Below are positions 9,828 to 18,601 of a DNA stretch of 64,000 nucleotides, in pieces. The notes under the pieces are model-generated. The model was not told the origin of the DNA, did no database searches, and was given only the letters and a program-made list of their open reading frames with translations. Position 1 is the first letter of the stretch; each line of letters starts with the position of its first letter. The DNA lies in NCBI GenBank assembly GCA_039621445.1, contig CP154954.1, positions 23,262,954-23,326,953 on the forward strand. The letters run 5' to 3'. This stretch comes from Euglena gracilis (taxonomy: Eukaryota > Euglenida > Euglenophyceae > Euglenales). The translations under genes were made by a program, and so were the position numbers.

Positions 9828-11702
9828 CTAAAAAAAAGAGGGGATGGGGATTCGGATCGCGTGACCCGGCGGGTGCCCGGCTTTCTGCCGCGTTGTCGTT
9901 TTTCCCCGTACGGGGGCTACCGGCGTCCGCCGCCAAATCCGCGAGACCCGAAAACTGTCAAGTAGGTTGTCAGCGGCGTCTGCGCGCCTTGCATATTCGT
10001 CGGCTTCGCGACTTCCGTGGAACGTGGCATCACCCTCGTCAGGGTTACCAGGGTAATGCCAGGGTGCACGTGAAAGTGGGTCAGCAACTTTTTGAGTATG
10101 ACCTGGTGTGTCAACTACCACCAGGTTGAATTGACTCAAAAATTCGTGCCATCGGCATCTTCGGCCAACTGAGGACATGGCTTTGTTTAAGTCTTCGGTG
10201 TACCAGTGTTGGAGAGACTCGTGGTCTGTCAACACTAGTATTTGTACGAGTGAACTGGCGACCCAACTTCGGAATTTTTGTAGGATAAGGACAATGACAT
10301 ACGTCTCCTTTTCTCGTATGCTCCGTTTGACTTGTCCTTTTCCATCTTCACCCTGTAGCTTTCTGCTGAAGAATGCTACAGGGCGCAGTTCATTGGACGA
10401 GTTATTTTGACTCAACACGCCGCCGACAGCATAGTCGCTGCTGTCGACCTCCAGTACGTATGGTTTGTACGGGTCGGCAATGTCAAGTACAACGTTGTCC
10501 AACATCAGTTGTTTAATTGTCGTTAGCGATTCTCGCATTGTATCATCCCATTGTATCTTTGTATTGTCAGGAGCGCGATTTTTGAGTTGTCGCGTCAGTG
10601 GTACCGCAATTTTCGCGAAATCCTTCATGTAAATCGCGTAATACTGCGCTAAACCCAAAAATCCTTTAAAATGGGAGATTGTCTTGATGTTTTCAGGTGT
10701 CCACTTCTTTATAGCTCCGAGTTTGCTTGGAGATGCTCTCCTTTGTACGTTATTAAGAATGTGTCCACAAAATTTTATCGTTTCGCGAAACAAATGCATT
10801 TTTGCACCCTTGACGAAAAGCAAATGTTTTTGGAACGTTGTCAGAACGGAACGTATATCGCGGTAGTGAATATCAAGGATATCACTACCCGAATTTGTAA
10901 GTGGAGGAGGTGTGCCAATCAGCACGTCATCAATGTATACCATTGCAAACGGTAAGTCTCGTAAAATCCATTGTATCATTCTTTGGAACATGGCTGGGCC
11001 ATTCTTAACACCCATTGGTAACACCGTCCATTGGTAAACTCCGCGGGAGGTTACGAATGCGGTGTATGGTTGTGAGTCAGGGTGTAGGTGCATCTGGTGA
11101 AAACCATCCTCTAAGTCGAAAATCGACCAGAGGCGGTTTTCCGCTTGTTTTGTAATCAGGTCTTCGATAAGTGGTAACGGAAATGGATCGTCTTTTGTCT
11201 GTGAGTTCAAGTATCGGTAATCCAGCACAAGTCTCCACTTCTTCTCTCCAGAAGCATCGGGAGGCTTGGGTACAACAAAAGCTTGTGAGGTCCATTCGCT
11301 TTTGGATGGTATGATCCATTTTCGTTCAATCAGTTTTTCGATCATTGTATTGAGAGCTTGTTCTCTTTCGCCTGAACAGCGAAAGAATTTTCGGTGCATG
11401 GGCTGTGCACCTTCTTTGAGTTCGATCTTACAGACACCAAAAGGTCCGCGAATTGCAGGATCTATGTCATGGGCATAGATAGGATGTTCTAAAACATCAC
11501 TGAATTCGCGATTGATCTTTGTACATGGTTCTTGTGATTTGGGATGTTGACCACCGCTTTCTATCACTGCGGATAGTTGGTATTTCTGGTCATTCTGACC
11601 TTTATCCTGTAGGAATTTGTCAGTGTGGTCAACAGTTCCGAATGCATCAAAGAAACAAACACGAAAATGATTTATTTCAATGGTGGTAACATGACACCGC
11701 AA
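9828..11702 (-). CDS. pol: Ty3-type reverse transcriptase and RNase H
   Basis: A 624-codon uninterrupted frame. RT copies the element RNA into DNA; RNase H removes the RNA. RT motifs in order: LVLDYRYLNSQT, FDLEDGFHQM (catalytic Asp), LPMGVKNGPAMFQRM, YIDDVLIG (catalytic Asp pair), then FLGLAQYY in the connection. RNase H: Asp in EVDSSDYAVGGVL, Glu in REKETYV, Asp in LTDHESLQ and the final His/Asp region TPGHTQKVADPLSRAP. All catalytic residues are present, unlike the rest of the element. The first Met is at 11702, but a polyprotein is expected, so this is not a true start. The final residues before the stop are a frameshifted tail; the genuine reading moves to another frame at the A8 run near 9836. 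Confidence 0.95.
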   Translation of the reverse strand: MRCHVTTIEINHFRVCFFDAFGTVDHTDKFLQDKGQNDQKYQLSAVIESGGQHPKSQEPCTKINREFSDVLEHPIYAHDIDPAIRGPFGVCKIELKEGAQPMHRKFFRCSGEREQALNTMIEKLIERKWIIPSKSEWTSQAFVVPKPPDASGEKKWRLVLDYRYLNSQTKDDPFPLPLIEDLITKQAENRLWSIFDLEDGFHQMHLHPDSQPYTAFVTSRGVYQWTVLPMGVKNGPAMFQRMIQWILRDLPFAMVYIDDVLIGTPPPLTNSGSDILDIHYRDIRSVLTTFQKHLLFVKGAKMHLFRETIKFCGHILNNVQRRASPSKLGAIKKWTPENIKTISHFKGFLGLAQYYAIYMKDFAKIAVPLTRQLKNRAPDNTKIQWDDTMRESLTTIKQLMLDNVVLDIADPYKPYVLEVDSSDYAVGGVLSQNNSSNELRPVAFFSRKLQGEDGKGQVKRSIREKETYVIVLILQKFRSWVASSLVQILVLTDHESLQHWYTEDLNKAMSSVGRRCRWHEFLSQFNLVVVDTPGHTQKVADPLSRAPWHYPGNPDEGDATFHGSREADEYARRADAADNLLDSFRVSRIWRRTPVAPVRGKTTTRQKAGHPPGHAIRIPIPSFF

Positions 11703-11740
11703 AAATCTTCGAACAAAGGGGTGTCATTCGGTAAATCCCA

Positions 11741-12719
11741 TCACTGAAAAGTGACATACGTCAATTGTTGGAACCATTCCGCTTCGGGATTTATAGGAAT
11801 CAGTAGCACACCGCGTGCTTGATCCCGAAGGATCTTGTCAACGACAAGAGGGATAAGTTTCAGAGGTGGATGTAGCCACAGGACCACATCACCCCAAAAA
11901 CTTATCAAACGCATTTGTATGGCTTGACCAGTAATTGGGTAAACGAGAATGTGCTTTGGACGAAAATGCGTCAATCTCCAATTGTAGGTCCATCGACTTC
12001 GCGATTTGTGCGATTTTGGAAAACCAAGTTTCCAAAATGCGGTATTGTCCAAAATTGAACGCATTCCAGATGCGGTTCGCGAAAACTGTCGTGGTTTCAG
12101 TCCTGTGGAGGGCTGAAACACAGTTTACCGAGCCACATCGGTAATACGTTATATCCGAAGACACTTTATCAGGCATTATACCAGGTGTATCAGGTGTATT
12201 GTGTAGAGGACAATTGTCGTTGGCATTCTGCCACTTGTATGCAGGGACATTGGAGGGGTTGGTATTCTGCCATTCGGGGTCAGAAAGATTGGCTTTCTGC
12301 CATTGGAGGTCCTGTTGTGCGATTCTCGCGATTCCAAACAGGGACGCGATTCCGCGTTTGTTCAATTGTCGATGTACTTCAACACACAACGGGTAGCAAC
12401 CCGGTGTGTTGTGTTCTCGTTCAGCGGTCAGGGTAAACTCGGTACCGGTCCCGGTGCCAAGTGTACTCTGGTTGTTGTGTAAAGCGATTAGTTTGGAAGG
12501 TTCAACAATACGTCCACAGTCGAAATCAGGTTGTGCGGAAATTCTCCGGCAATGTGCGCATTGGTAGGAAGTGTCGGTCTGGTAGTGCATGTCAGTCTTG
12601 TGTAGTGTGTGCATGGGGGTGTTGGAAGTTGTAGCTGCTGGGGGGTGTACAGGGGTGTCCGAAATCGACACACCTGATGGAGAACGTAGAAGGTGTGCAG
12701 ATGGGCGGCTACTCGACAC
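11741..12719 (-). CDS. Linker plus DIRS-like post-RNase H domain, upstream of RT
   Basis: From 12719 to about 12080 the protein is unrecognised, with CAHCRR and scattered Cys. From about 12000 it reads EIDAFSSKAHSRLPNYWS, then NAFDKFLG, and after a frameshift at the C4A5 run near 11893 it continues WGDVVLWLHPPLKLI, LRDQARGVLLIP and EAEWFQQL. The order DAF-S, PxxWS, DAF, PP-LI, ARG-LL-P, W matches my recollection of the segment following RNase H in DIRS/Ngaro elements. Here it precedes a Ty3 RT. The frame is continuous with the protease except for the TAA at 12816. Function unknown; the family assignment is from memory of motifs. Confidence 0.55.
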
Positions 12720-12815
12720 CGAAATTTCTTCAGGCCTTTGGGGTTTCGCCTTGGAACCCAGTGAAACGTGGGGGGTTAAGCTACTCGCTTTCCCTACCGC
12801 ATGGGAAACGTGCGG

Positions 12816-13430
12816 TTAAAGTGCAGTGGGCAGGAGGGCAGCTTTCTCTTTACCCCTAGGGTAGGAAACGGTGTTTTCGGTTGTAGAAAACGTTGTGGCA
12901 AGGCGGGGTGACATCTGGGAAGATGTCTTGGGGGAGAAATTCGGTGGTGTGGGTTGTGTGCGTGAAGTAGTGCGCAAACCGAGGGAGGGGCAATCCACAA
13001 TAAGGCGGTTCTGACGCAAGAACGAAAAACTAAAAATTACGTCAGAGCCGCGAATACCCGATTCGTAACTCCAGGTACCCAGAAAATTTTGTGTGTGTGG
13101 GGGCTGTGAGTGGTTCTTGGGGATGATGGGGAGGAGTATGTCCAAAAAGCATCCCAAGTCACCACCACACATGGGGCTGTTGTCAGCAGTCATAATTTTA
13201 GTGGGGTACTTGGCTTTCACCAAGAGGGAGTTGGGAATTAATCCCGTTCGGAAAAGAAGGGGGATTCGACACCCTGTGTCGACCAAAATTTTGCATTTGG
13301 CAGAAAAATTTTGTGTTCGGATTTCCGCTTGGACCAAAAGTTCCATGGGGGGTACGCAAAGTGCAGGATCCGGTGTAAAATTGTTGTGTCTCCAACTATT
13401 CCAGGATCCCGTTCCTACTTTGCTCAGCAT
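12816..13430 (-). CDS. pro: Retropepsin-like aspartic protease
   Basis: Cleaves the gag-pol polyprotein. The active-site loop is KILVDTGCRIPLLF (DTG triad), followed by a flap-like region (ADNSPMCGG) and the second half with SDVIFSFSFLRQNRLIVD, matching the ILG-dFL...vID pattern of retropepsins. The protein then runs into a Pro/Ser-rich linker and stops at TAA 12816-12818; downstream the same frame is open again, so this stop may be a mutation. It lies between nucleocapsid and RT as expected, in a different frame from nucleocapsid, so gag-pol joining would need a frameshift or an indel repair. Confidence 0.8.
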   Translation of the reverse strand: MLSKVGTGSWNSWRHNNFTPDPALCVPPMELLVQAEIRTQNFSAKCKILVDTGCRIPLLFRTGLIPNSLLVKAKYPTKIMTADNSPMCGGDLGCFLDILLPIIPKNHSQPPHTQNFLGTWSYESGIRGSDVIFSFSFLRQNRLIVDCPSLGLRTTSRTQPTPPNFSPKTSSQMSPRLATTFSTTENTVSYPRGKEKAALLPTAL

Positions 13431-13582
13431 TCCAGGCAGAAATTTGGAGTGGGGAGTGGGGTCCCGAAAATTTTCCGGGTACCGACCAAAAAGGCAGATG
13501 GGCAGGGAAAGTAAGGTTGATCAGGTCCTACTTCCGTCTGTTCATCAGCCCAGAGGTCCGTGCCCACAGACCTCGGGCTCCC

Positions 13583-14791
13583 CTACTCCAAGTCCGATTC
13601 AGCACTTCGGCTGTTTATCGTTTTCTTGTGTGAGTAGATAGCGCGCAATGCGCGGACCGCATTGCGGTCATCCTCCAACGAGGATTCGGAGTTATCATCC
13701 CCCTCCCTGCCCGAAGCCGGGGTTCCCTCCTCTAAAGAGGAGATTTTGAACCCGACCTTGTGTTTGTTGTTGTGTTTTGTATCATTGTAGTGACGTTGGT
13801 TCGGGCGGGGAGAGCAAGAACGATAACATTTGGACGAATGGTGGTTATGTGATCCACAAAGGGAACACTTTTGTCGGTTTTGTGATTTTTGTCGGTTTTG
13901 TGATGGGCTTTCACCCCTTGGAGGTCTTGGTGAACGGAATCCCGTTCGACCACGGTTCTTGTTGTAATCCGGTTTCCCGGATGACGATCGCGAAGAAGAT
14001 GATCCACTTCGCGAACGTGATCGCGATGAGTCGCGATTTGTATCACGCTTGTAAGGGGGTCGGGGTGATCGACCACGAGGTGCGCGATCGCGTCCGCGGT
14101 CGCGGAACGGTGATCGGGACCTTTGGCGATAACCCGATGATTGTGATTGTCCAGATTTGTGTAAAAACCCAGAGGAGCGTGAGCTCCGCGAGGATTGTGA
14201 ACCCCTTGGACTTTGATACCGCTTTCGCGTATCAGGGTGGGGGCAGTCACGGGACGTATGCCCCGCTTTGTTGCACAAAAAGCAAGTTTTGTCAGAAGAT
14301 TGGTCAGATGAGCGCGGATAGCGCGTTTTTGTATCTCCTCTTGGGGAATTTGTATGTTTACCGTATCCCCGTGGGGATTTTGGAGATTTTGGAGAAGAAG
14401 TATTTTGTAGGGCACTTACCGTACCGCTAGGGAGACCAGCGGTAGGGTGGTGTGTGTAAGCCGATTGTATCTGTCCCAAAAGTTGTGAGAGTTTCATTTG
14501 TTTGGAAACATAGTTCCATCGTTGTTCAAGTGTGAGTTTGTTGTCCGCGAGTTCCTCGCGGTGGATGTCCTTGATAATTGTAGGAATGAAATGGAGGAGA
14601 ACCGCATCGAATTGTTCTTTCATTTGGTTCTCTCCCAGTTCATCAACCTCAGAAGCCAATCCCAACCATTTGGAATACCAAAGGTCGATGGACTTCCATT
14701 TTCGGTCACTGGGCGCGAATTGCCGCCATTTTTTCTCCAGCGTAATTCGCGAAATGAGGCTTGAACAGGTTGACGCATATTGGTCAACCAG
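13583..14791 (-). CDS. gag: Gag nucleocapsid with two CCHC zinc knuckles
   Basis: Same frame as the capsid region, separated only by TGA at 14792-14794. The first 90 codons are helical gag sequence, then an Arg/Ser-rich region (SSRSRSRSGSSSSRS) holds two perfect C-X2-C-X4-H-X4-C knuckles: CFLCNKAGHTSRDC and CSLCGSHNHHSSKC. These bind the element RNA. The two knuckles are about 130 residues apart, an unusually long RS-rich spacer. Downstream it ends shortly before the protease. Confidence 0.87.
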   Translation of the reverse strand: MVDQYASTCSSLISRITLEKKWRQFAPSDRKWKSIDLWYSKWLGLASEVDELGENQMKEQFDAVLLHFIPTIIKDIHREELADNKLTLEQRWNYVSKQMKLSQLLGQIQSAYTHHPTAGLPSGTVSALQNTSSPKSPKSPRGYGKHTNSPRGDTKTRYPRSSDQSSDKTCFLCNKAGHTSRDCPHPDTRKRYQSPRGSQSSRSSRSSGFLHKSGQSQSSGYRQRSRSPFRDRGRDRAPRGRSPRPPYKRDTNRDSSRSRSRSGSSSSRSSSGKPDYNKNRGRTGFRSPRPPRGESPSQNRQKSQNRQKCSLCGSHNHHSSKCYRSCSPRPNQRHYNDTKHNNKHKVGFKISSLEEGTPASGREGDDNSESSLEDDRNAVRALRAIYSHKKTINSRSAESDLE

Positions 14792-15916
14792 TCAATCAAA
14801 AGTTATCCGATTCCGGATCACAAGTTGTCGGGCGCGTTCTTTTTCTTCCTTGGGGAGGCAATCAATGAATTCCATCTTGATTACCTCAGGGTTCCCATCC
14901 TGGGTTGGACCCTTCAAGTCCCAGTAGTATGTCCAGTCGCGCCAAAATTGTTTCCAAGTTGTGGGATCTCCGTCCCATTGTGGCTTTACCTTGTTGGCAA
15001 TTGTAATTGTACCTTTGAAATCGCGCTGTGGACCGCGATTTCCATCGTAATTGTTGGGATAAGGTTGTTGTTGTGGCATGCGCGAATGCGCATCCATGAA
15101 TGTACTCATGGTACCGTAGGTACCATGGGTATTTGGTACATCGCAATTCCGCGAATTGTATGGTTGTGGTTCGCGATTCCGCGATTCGGATTGTAAAGGG
15201 TCGCGATTCCGCGATTCGGGGTGTGGCAACATACCAGGGGGGTAGGAATCCCGTTGTTCACCCGCAAATCGGGGAACCGCGGTAAATTCCGTGTTTCGCA
15301 TTCGCGATCCATGGGCAATACCCGGGGTAGGGGTATGGCTCATACCGCGAATCAGTCCCGATTCGCGAATTTCCTGTTGTAAAACCGGAGGATTCGCGGT
15401 TTTTGTGGTAAAAACCGGTTCCTCATCCGAAGATTCACCCTTAGGGAAGGGAATCTTGAGTTGTGGAATAAACGGGCGATTGTAATCGCGATTGTAGGCA
15501 TGTTCATGATCATGTGCATCCGTGGATGCTTGTAGGGCATGCGCATCCGAAGATGCTTGTAGGGGTGCGCATACTGCGCTTTTGGAAGGATTGGCATCCA
15601 ACGAATCGCGAATTTGATGCACAAAGTCGCGAGTTGGATGTCGGGCATCCGAAGATGCTTCGGTTGATGCGCGAAAAGCGCGTTGTGAGCTGGAAGTTGC
15701 ATTTTGACCACCGAAAACACGGTTTTCAGGGGCAAAGTGCGGGGGGTTGCGGGATTTTGCATGAATCTCGTCCAAAGTCAATACAAAGTCTTGGATGAAT
15801 GAACCCCACTTGGAAAAGGTCCGAAATTCCTTCAACATCTCCATGCAAAAGATTAATTCGTTTGTGGTATAAGTGTAACTCATCCAAAAGTGGTAGTTTG
15901 TCAACAATGGAGGCAA
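14792..15916 (-). CDS. gag: Gag capsid-like region
   Basis: The C-terminal third resembles retrotransposon gag: KPQWDGDPTTWKQFWRDW, then FIDCLPKEEKERA, with the aromatic spacing typical of gag capsid helices. Upstream is low complexity with repeated words (SSDAHALQAS, SRNRDPLQSESRNREP) encoded by hairpin-forming DNA such as GCATC-CGAA-GATGC. It is joined at the N side to the coiled-coil gag by a frameshift near 15865 and stops at TGA 14792, probably a TGG to TGA change because the following codons continue the domain. Confidence 0.75.
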   Translation of the reverse strand: MPPLLTNYHFWMSYTYTTNELIFCMEMLKEFRTFSKWGSFIQDFVLTLDEIHAKSRNPPHFAPENRVFGGQNATSSSQRAFRASTEASSDARHPTRDFVHQIRDSLDANPSKSAVCAPLQASSDAHALQASTDAHDHEHAYNRDYNRPFIPQLKIPFPKGESSDEEPVFTTKTANPPVLQQEIRESGLIRGMSHTPTPGIAHGSRMRNTEFTAVPRFAGEQRDSYPPGMLPHPESRNRDPLQSESRNREPQPYNSRNCDVPNTHGTYGTMSTFMDAHSRMPQQQPYPNNYDGNRGPQRDFKGTITIANKVKPQWDGDPTTWKQFWRDWTYYWDLKGPTQDGNPEVIKMEFIDCLPKEEKERARQLVIRNRITFD

Positions 15917-17798
15917 AAACCGCTGAAAGCTTTGGAAAAGTGGTGTCCAAGAATTGGACCCGCTTAACCAAAGTTTCCATTGCGGTTGTAAGGGTGTTCA
16001 ACCGATTCTCGGTTTGTGGGGTTGTGGTACCCAACGTGGGTTGGAGTACCCCTACCGCATTTTCAGCGGTTTTGTCATCCATCATTGTAGAAAGTCGGTT
16101 CTCCAACACCGAAATTTGTTGTTTTAGTGTGAGAACTTGTTGGGTGACCGAATTTTCGGTCCTCATCAAGGTTTCACAAAATTCTTGTAAGTTTTCCTGA
16201 TTTTTCGCAAGCATTTGGTCGTAAAATGTGCGAAAATCAAGGGGTAGTTCGACTTCGCGAACCGTTTGTCCATCCGAGGATGGTTGGAGTCCGGAGACCC
16301 TTGTAGAAAGTGTTTGTACGCGTTTTTGTAAATGGGAAGTGGTGGATTGTAAGGTTTTGTGTTGGGTATTCAAATCCGCAAGTGCGGTTTCAATGCCGGT
16401 GATATCCGGAATTGATTTTTGAATACCGTTGCACCGTTTGTGCAAATCCGCAAACGCGGATTCGATTTTGTTCACATCCGCTTGTAACTGATTGTGCAAA
16501 TCGGTTACAGTGGATCGTAATGCTCCCATACTGGGATTTTTGGTGGAAGTTTCCGCAAAGCGGCGTTGTAAGTCCCGAATTGCAGTTTGTAGTCCCGAAA
16601 CATCCGCAAAAGCGGTTTTCAGGTCTGCAAACGCAATTTGGAGGTCCGCATTCGCGGTTTGGATGGTAGTTATGACCGTTTCTCGGTCTTGGAGTTCCGC
16701 ATTCGCGGTTTGTAAGCTAAGAATCACCGCATCGCGGGATTGGAGTTCCGCCGTAGCGGTTTGTAGCGCATTGGACGCAGTTTCAAGTTTTTGTATGTCG
16801 TTTTGCCACTTTTCATGGAGGAAATCTTGCCGATGCGCGATTTCCGCCACTTGAGTGTGCAATGTGGTCAAATTGTGGGAAACTTCACCGCATTTGCAGG
16901 AAGTTTGTTCCAAACGAGCAATCCGCTCTTCCAGTTGTTGAGCAAAAGCTCTTTGTACATAGTTTTCGCGTATTTGTGCAAAATTTTGATGAAAACTTGC
17001 GTTTTCATCACCCAAACGCAAAATGCGTTCCTGGGATTGTTGTACAACATTGGATAGGGTTGAGAAGTGCTCATATGAGACATATGAGCCAAGTTCCGCA
17101 CCCGTAGGCGCTTGATCCCGTTGTTGTATGCGGGACTGCATTTCTTGCATTGTATAAGAAAAGTTTTCCATTTGTGTGAACAGTTGTTGTAGATTTTGTT
17201 GTAAATGCGACAATTCTTTACGATTCCGCGATTCCGCGGTTTGGAAGGTCTCTTGTACCTGTTGGAAGTTTTGTACCAAGGTGTCGCGCAAAAATGCGTC
17301 AAAACCTTGGTGGAGGTTCTGAAGGTCCATTGTAGTGGAGTTGAAATTCTTTTGGCAAAATTGTCCAAATTCTTGGATGTATTGCCAAAAGAAGTCCAGT
17401 TTGCCGAAAACGGCTTTGTGACTGTCTTCATCAAATTGTAGGACTTGGTTCAGTGTTTTAGCGCAATTTTGGACACATGCTTCGATGTGTCGAAATTGCT
17501 GTTGTAATGGGTGGCTCTCCGGTAAATTTGCGACTACGCGCTCAATGGTGTTACTGGAGAACGAATCCCGGTCTTCCTCGGGGTCATTGTCCATGGGAAC
17601 AATGACACCGGCAGTGTCCGGGACCACCAACCGCATTTCAGCGGACCAAGGTAGTTCTGGGATTTCTCCCAATTGTGGAGGGGGGGGCAAGTCCCTAATG
17701 GGGCTTACCGGTGGTAGGGCAGGGGGGGGGTTGGAAAAAACAAGGTGTTTCCAACCCGTCCTCGTAAGAGGGGGGCTCTGTTGGCAATTGGGTGCCAA
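15830..17798 (-). CDS. gag: Gag coiled-coil region
   Basis: About 650 residues, predominantly Gln/Leu-rich alpha-helix with repeated heptad-like words (LQTANAELQDRE, LQTATAELQSRD, TAFADL), preceded by a Pro-rich stretch. Likely drives multimerisation of gag. The DNA is peculiar: A-F-A, A-N-A and A-T-A triplets are repeatedly written inside CCGC-N3-5-GCGG hairpin words. The apparent Met at 17798 is doubtful because a frame change near 17720 connects it with an upstream frame (17883-17695). Past about 15865 the frame is out of register and the genuine reading continues in the capsid frame. I know of no Ty3 gag of this length. Confidence 0.7.
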
Positions 17799-18380
17799 AA
17801 GGCACTAATTGCCAACCCCGTTCGGGCATACTGCCCTCTTGTGAGTCATACTCCGCAAAAGCGGAGGGGGTCCGTAGACCCATTGTAGGATGGTGTTTTA
17901 CCGCAAATGCGGTTGTTGTAAAGTTTGGTCCGCAAATGCGGGTTGGGTCCGTAGACCCTTGGAGGGGGGGGGTACCGCCGTAGCGGCTTGGGTCCGTAGA
18001 CCCTTGGGGGGTACCGCCGTAGCGGCTTGGGTCCGAAGACCCTTGGAGGGGGGGGGTACCGCCGTAGCGGCTTGTAGGGGGGGCACCGCCAATGCGGTTG
18101 TGGTTCGAAAACCTCGTTGTGGGGGGGGGGGTGCCACCGAAGCGGCTTGGGCATCCGCCCCTTGTATAGAAAAATTTTCCACCGCAGAAGCGGCATGGGC
18201 ATTCGCCCCTTGTGAAGGAAAATTTTCTGCCGCAAAAGCGGTTTGGGCCTCCGCCCCTTGTGAAGAAAAATTTTCTGTCGCCGTAGCGACTTCGTCTGCA
18301 TTGTATATTCCTCGAAGCGAACCTATTAACAAAGCGTAGTTAATAGGTGCGTTTCCATTGTTTGTATTTGCGCTTTGCAT
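17695..18380 (-). CDS. gag: Gag N-terminal Ala/Pro repeat region
   Basis: Probable gag start at ATG 18380 (MQSANTNNGN), about 220 bases after the 5' LTR. Residues 30-80 contain three copies of a 16-residue unit (NFSSQGAEAQTAFAAE type), followed by four of a ~15-18-residue unit (GLRTQAATAVPPPSK type). The frame stops at 17898; the natural reading shifts near 17915 into MGLRTPSAFAEYDSQEG (17883-17695) and again near 17720 into the coiled-coil frame. The function is probably gag assembly; the repeats vary in number and the frame lies next to G8-9 runs, so array slippage may have caused the breaks. Confidence 0.6.
17930..18300. repeat. Two coding minisatellites in gag
   Basis: Units of about 45-55 bp with the core ACCGCCGTAGCGGCTTGG followed by GTCCGTAGACCCTTGG and a G run (17940-18110), and 48-bp units carrying CCGC-NNNN-GCGG plus GAAAATTTTC (18120-18300). 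Every unit holds a short hairpin. Confidence 0.8.
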
Positions 18381-18589
18381 ATTTGATGAAAAGTTGGGAA
18401 AATTTTTGTGAAAATCGGGAAAATTATAAAAATTGTAAAAATTTGTGTAAAATGCCCAAAAAGATAAGCAAAGGTGGGGGCTCAGAGACTTTGTGATGCA
18501 GCCGTAGCCACTTGTGCCCCTGAGACACCTCGCCCGTGCTTAGGCGCCTTTTCTGAGTTTTTGTGTGGTCGTACGACCGTTAAACCTAA

Positions 18590-18599
18590 TCTGCTACCA
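18590..18599 (-). promoter_or_regulatory. Primer-binding site, initiator Met tRNA type
   Basis: Two bases inside the 5' LTR the element strand reads TGGTAGCAGA, complementary to a tRNA 3' end TCTGCTACCA. That matches the 3' end of animal-type initiator tRNA-Met; plants use TGGTATCAGA. Only the first 10 bases match. Confidence 0.72.
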
Positions 18600-18601
18600 A
18601 G

